Source of the DNA: Chloroflexota bacterium
Lineage (GTDB): Bacteria; Chloroflexota; Dehalococcoidia; SM23-28-2; RBG-16-64-32
Assembly: GCA_022560365.1 (NCBI GenBank)
Contig: JADFTG010000092.1
Location: 1 to 5,812, forward strand
Direction of reading: 5' to 3'
DNA: 5,812 nt
Shown one piece after another: positions 4,982-5,812 of the stretch (positions within the stretch are counted from its first letter, which is position 1; the number at the start of each line of letters is the position of its first letter). The notes below the pieces were generated by a model, which saw only the letters and a list, made by a program, of their open reading frames with translations, made no database searches and was not told where the DNA came from. The translations under genes and the position numbers were made by a program.

Positions 4982-5812
4982 ATGACCCGAATCCCGTGGA
5001 ACATGGTCTTGGGCGCCGCAGCCGCGCTCGTTATCTCGTTTCTCACGCTCATGTCCGCTGACGATAGCGAGGCAGTCGTCACTTTTGTCGTCGACAGCAC
5101 GCTAGACGAGGTGGACGCCACGATCGGCGACGGCCTTTGCGTGAGCACGCCGAGCGGAAAGTGTACGTTACGCGCAGCAATACAGGAGACAAACGCGCTC
5201 GCCGGTATGGAAATCGTCGACGTGCCCGTCGGCACGTACACGCTGACGATCGGCGGCGCGAGCGAAGATGCCGCCGCCACAGGCGACCTTGACATCACCG
5301 ACGACGTCAAGATCGACGGTGCCAGCGGTATCGCCGTGATCGACGCCGCCGGCCTCGACCGTGTCTTCGACATCGACCCCGGCGGCACAGGGATCGACGT
5401 CGAGATCTACGACCTTCGGATAGCCAACGGCCTGACGCCGGCGTCCCAGAACGGAGGCGGTGTTCTGTCCGGCAGCAGCGCCACGACGAGCCTGCACATC
5501 GAGCGCACGTTCTTCGATGACAACACGGCCGTTGATTTCGGAGGGGGCTTGTTCAACTCCAGCGACCTGACGCTTGTCGATGTCGAGTTCCGAAACAATA
5601 TGGCGACCGATGGCGGCGCTTACTACGAAGGTGGCACCATCGTCGCCAACCTGACGAACGTGGACTTCTTCGATAACGCTGCCACGGACGACGCCGGCGC
5701 GATCTACCTGGCTACGACCGCGATCACGCTGGACAACGGCCTGTTCTACGAGAACACGGCCGTGGCCCGCGGCGGCGCCGTCCTCGCGGAACAGACGTTT
5801 ACCATGACGACG
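4982..5812 (+). CDS. Exported CSLREA-domain, right-handed beta-helix repeat protein (3' end outside window)
   Basis: 277 codons are visible, open at the right edge. Residues 1-31 look like a Sec signal peptide: Thr-Arg, then a hydrophobic stretch about 6-24 (WNMVLGAAAALVISFLTLM), with likely cleavage after Ala26 or Ala31. The mature start matches the CSLREA domain: VVTFVVDSTLDEVDA (32-46), GDGLC (49-53), then CTLRAAIQETNAL (61-73) in place of the CTLREAI-type signature. Cys53 and Cys61 may form a disulfide. From about 75 the chain is strand-rich (IVDVPVGTYTL, DLDITDDVKIDG, VIDAAGLDRVFDI), as in a parallel beta-helix, and then runs into Pmp-like repeats. Such proteins are secreted or surface-held, often large, with a C-terminal anchor or sorting domain that cannot be seen here. 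Role is likely adhesion or glycan contact, by inference. The start is set by TGGAGGG 7 nt upstream. Asp is frequent and Lys scarce, giving an acidic protein. Confidence 0.85.
   Translation, partial: MTRIPWNMVLGAAAALVISFLTLMSADDSEAVVTFVVDSTLDEVDATIGDGLCVSTPSGKCTLRAAIQETNALAGMEIVDVPVGTYTLTIGGASEDAAATGDLDITDDVKIDGASGIAVIDAAGLDRVFDIDPGGTGIDVEIYDLRIANGLTPASQNGGGVLSGSSATTSLHIERTFFDDNTAVDFGGGLFNSSDLTLVDVEFRNNMATDGGAYYEGGTIVANLTNVDFFDNAATDDAGAIYLATTAITLDNGLFYENTAVARGGAVLAEQTFTMTT
5507..5812 (+). repeat. Four FxxN / GGA(I,L,V) beta-helix coil repeats, period about 26 residues
   Basis: Within the exported protein, FxxN occurs at 178-181, 203-206, 229-232 and 255-258, so the Asn positions are 25, 26 and 26 residues apart. 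Each is followed by a Gly/Ala-rich turn: GGGL (187-190), GGAY (211-214), AGAI (238-241), GGAV (264-267). This is the pattern of chlamydial polymorphic membrane protein repeats and related beta-helix coils. The DNA is diverged between copies, so this is old protein repetition and not a recent tandem duplication. The array continues past the window. Confidence 0.75.

Overview
The window is high-GC bacterial DNA, roughly two-thirds GC by eye. It reads as one continuous stretch of eight co-oriented (+ strand) genes, the first and last of which run off the window edges. The mix is typical of free-living Chloroflexota (Dehalococcoidia-like) or F420-using Actinomycetota: a CaiB/BaiF CoA-transferase, a luciferase-like F420-type oxidoreductase, a PPOX/FDOR split-barrel protein, a DinB-like protein, a crotonase and a CSLREA/beta-helix exported protein. 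The assignment is inference from gene content and base composition. There is no rRNA, tRNA, insertion sequence, CRISPR array or phage gene.

Layout. 1-707: C-terminal part of a family III CoA-transferase. 708-847: intergenic region with a perfect 22-bp palindrome (779-800). 848-2607: a two-gene unit, an LLM-class F420-type oxidoreductase and an NAD(P)-binding SDR/NmrA-like protein, separated by 38 nt. 2608-2698: short intergenic region with a plausible promoter for a 66-codon, GTG-started, Cys-rich zinc-binding-type protein (2699-2899). 2900-3000: compact regulatory region with a perfect TTGACA -35 box lying inside one dyad and a second dyad over the -10/start region. 3001-4790: a tight three-gene operon of DinB-like protein, PPOX-family protein and crotonase, with gaps of 9 and 2 nt. 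4791-4981: intergenic region with a weak terminator-like hairpin and an extended -10 promoter. 4982-5812: start of an exported CSLREA-domain beta-helix protein, open at the window end.

How the genes may work together. CoA-transferase, crotonase and SDR are the usual parts of acyl-CoA catabolism of unusual carboxylic acids, and the two probable flavin/F420 proteins supply redox steps. The pathway and substrate cannot be read from the sequence. The exported beta-helix gene has its own promoter and is functionally separate. I see no defence system or clearly new multi-gene system. The most interesting signals are the dyads in the promoter regions, the crotonase that lacks the second catalytic glutamate, and the small Cys-rich protein.
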